The notes under the pieces are model-generated. The model was not told the origin of the DNA and ran no database searches. It saw nothing but the letters and a program-made list of their open reading frames with translations. A stretch of DNA of 63,529 bases from Thermodesulfovibrio sp. N1 (GTDB lineage: Bacteria; Nitrospirota; Thermodesulfovibrionia; Thermodesulfovibrionales; Thermodesulfovibrionaceae). Location of the stretch: contig NZ_MAVV01000003.1 of assembly GCF_001707915.1 (NCBI RefSeq), positions 1 to 63,529 of the forward strand, given 5' to 3'. Positions 62,196 through 63,529 of this stretch are shown here, piece after piece (position 1 is the first letter of the stretch; each line of letters begins with the position of its first letter). Made by a program: the position numbers and the translations under genes.

Positions 62196-63194
62196 TTAAC
62201 ATATTCTTGGTAACTGTTCTCCCGGAAGCATGTCAACCAATCTTGTTCCTCCAATAGATGTTTTAAGTAAAACTTTGCCTCCACCTCCTGTTATCTCTCC
62301 AATTATAGCAGATTCTTTCCCAAAGGGGTGTTTTTTTATTAATTCTAATATTTCTTCTGCTTTTTGAGATTCTACTATTGCAACAAAAATTCCTTCATTG
62401 GCAACATATAGAGGGTCAAGTCCTAAAAGGTCACATGCTCCTTTGACAGTATCATGGACTGGAATTGAATTTTCGTAAATTGTTATATCTTTTCCTGAAT
62501 CCACAGCAAGCTCTTTCAATGTTGTGGCAACTCCTCCACGGGTTGGGTCTCGCATTATTTTTATTGCTGAAGCAAAATTTTTCATTATTTCATTTATAAT
62601 TCCGTTTAATGGTCTTGTATCACTTAGCACAGGAGGTTCAAAGGTAAAACCATTTCTTTCTGCCATAACAGCAATTCCATGATTTCCAATTGAACCACTT
62701 ATCAAAACCTTATCTCCTACTTCTATTTTTAAAGGTGAAAGCTCAACTCCATCTGGTACTATACCAATTCCTGAAGTATTTATAAAAATTCCATCTCCTT
62801 TTCCTTTATCAACAACCTTTGTATCTCCTGCAACTATTTTTATATTTGCTTCCTTTGCTGATTTAGATATACTTTTCAAAATTCTTTCAAAATCAGAAAT
62901 TTGGAAGCCTTCTTCAAGAATAAATCCTACTGTTAAATAAAGAGGTATAGCACCGACAACCGAAAGATCATTCACAGTTCCATTTATTGCAAGGTCACCA
63001 ATATCACCGCCAGGGAAAAAAATCGGTGAAACTGTATAGGAATCAGTAGTTATGGCTATTTTACCTGAATGATTAATATTAACTATTGCTGAATCCATGA
63101 GGGTGGGAAGCTCAAACACAGGAGCAATATATTTTTTTATAAGGTCATGCATTAATTTCCCACCACTTCCATGGCCAAGAAGAATTCTATCCAT
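62196..63194 (-). CDS. hypE: Hydrogenase maturation protein HypE
   Basis: HypE dehydrates the thiocarbamoyl group on its C-terminal cysteine to thiocyanate, the cyanide donor for the [NiFe] site. The 332 residues start MDRILLGHGSGGKLMHDLI, have TTDSYTVSPIFFPGGDIGDL (about 51-70) and DPTRGGVATTLKELA, and end in PRIC with the required C-terminal cysteine. It overlaps the neighbouring gene by eight bases. Other hyp genes must lie elsewhere or just beyond the window. Confidence 0.96.
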   Translation of the reverse strand: MDRILLGHGSGGKLMHDLIKKYIAPVFELPTLMDSAIVNINHSGKIAITTDSYTVSPIFFPGGDIGDLAINGTVNDLSVVGAIPLYLTVGFILEEGFQISDFERILKSISKSAKEANIKIVAGDTKVVDKGKGDGIFINTSGIGIVPDGVELSPLKIEVGDKVLISGSIGNHGIAVMAERNGFTFEPPVLSDTRPLNGIINEIMKNFASAIKIMRDPTRGGVATTLKELAVDSGKDITIYENSIPVHDTVKGACDLLGLDPLYVANEGIFVAIVESQKAEEILELIKKHPFGKESAIIGEITGGGGKVLLKTSIGGTRLVDMLPGEQLPRIC

Positions 63195-63529
63195 GACTTA
63201 CCTCCACTTTTATTTCTACTGGTTCACTTTCTTGTAAAGGACCTTCAGAGGAAATTTTATAAAAAATAGGCTTTTTTAAGTTATTAATATTATACTCAGC
63301 ATCAAAAAATAAAGGAATCATTGTTTCCCCAATTAATATAAAATCCGAATCAACTTCTATTTTCCTATAAACTTTGTATATATTAACCCATTTCTCAGGA
63401 ACTTCTTTCCATGATATGTAAACACCATTCTCATTTACTGTAAAGAACACTTCTTCTGGTTTGGATGGAATAAAATCATAAAGAGGGACTTTAATTTCAG
63501 TTCCTTTGCCTTCAATGTAGATATTAGGC
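63187..63529 (-). CDS. C-terminal part of a fibronectin-type-III-like protein (cut by the window edge)
   Basis: The frame is open to the window end (PNIYIEGKGTEIKVPLYDFI...), so the start is outside. The visible 113 residues form a beta-rich domain with VNENGVYISWKEVPEKWVNI and YKVYRKIEVDSD, the pattern of a fibronectin-III-like module. Function unknown; such modules are common on lipoproteins. It overlaps hypE by eight bases. Confidence 0.6.
   Translation of the reverse strand, partial: PNIYIEGKGTEIKVPLYDFIPSKPEEVFFTVNENGVYISWKEVPEKWVNIYKVYRKIEVDSDFILIGETMIPLFFDAEYNINNLKKPIFYKISSEGPLQESEPVEIKVEVSHG

Overview
The window is AT-rich bacterial chromosome with densely packed genes and many TTG/GTG starts. 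The gene set combines type IV pili, LptD-era Gram-negative envelope factors (a SurA-like chaperone and LapA/LapB-type regulator), an Rsm22-type methyltransferase, DUF763, a short EF-Ts, HypE (hydrogenase maturation) and a Liv transporter next to phenylacetate-CoA ligase. This fits an anaerobic, probably thermophilic Gram-negative bacterium. My best guess from gene content and order is Nitrospirota, close to Thermodesulfovibrio; this is inference, not a database match.

Layout. 0.4-3.9 kb: gpsA, an acyl-CoA synthetase and aroE. 3.9-17.6 kb: a type IV pilus region made of pilMNOPQ, a two-component system, the major pilin, a second pilin, a DUF2723-type glycosyltransferase (frameshifted), an unknown membrane protein and four minor pilins, the last a 602-residue pilin with a large beta-rich passenger. 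17.6-23.2 kb: a decayed accessory zone with REP-like/MITE-like elements bounded by inverted repeats, a dead and a live PD-(D/E)XK-like gene, an IS110 transposase fragment that interrupts a secreted-protein gene, and a second copy of the two-component system whose response regulator is broken. 23.2-30.1 kb: rarA, an HD-GYP protein, pgeF (frameshifted), tRNA-Pro, aroF behind an aromatic-amino-acid attenuator, a SemiSWEET, and an HDOD-GGDEF pair. 30.1-42.4 kb: the rpsB-tsf-pyrH-frr operon with a structured leader, a DksA-type protein, truA, DUF763, the hisG-rplU-rpmA-obgE-proB operon, HU, an Rsm22-like protein and glnA. 42.5-43.7 kb: two small secreted proteins, one built of four near-identical 48-bp repeats. 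43.7-63.5 kb: cca, dtd, an HD-GYP response regulator, panC, an ElyC/YdcF-type protein, rplM-rpsI-argC, mnmA, tRNA-Ser, DUF1992, an RNA-ligase-partner PIN protein and a LapA-LapB fusion (both frameshifted), tRNA-Ala, an FNR-type regulator, paaK-livFGMHK, a pseudouridine synthase, a SurA-like PPIase, hypE and the end of a further gene.

The most striking items are a complete leader-peptide attenuator before the DAHP synthase gene (a 16-residue peptide with eight aromatic residues, an antiterminator pairing and a strong terminator), the exported 16-residue-repeat protein, the pilus operon that carries its own putative glycosyltransferase and a giant minor pilin, and a family of inverted-repeat-bounded elements. 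At least four genes are split by one-base changes in A/T homopolymers. Either the sequence has indel errors or this organism tolerates or uses slippage; this should be settled before calling those genes pseudogenes.
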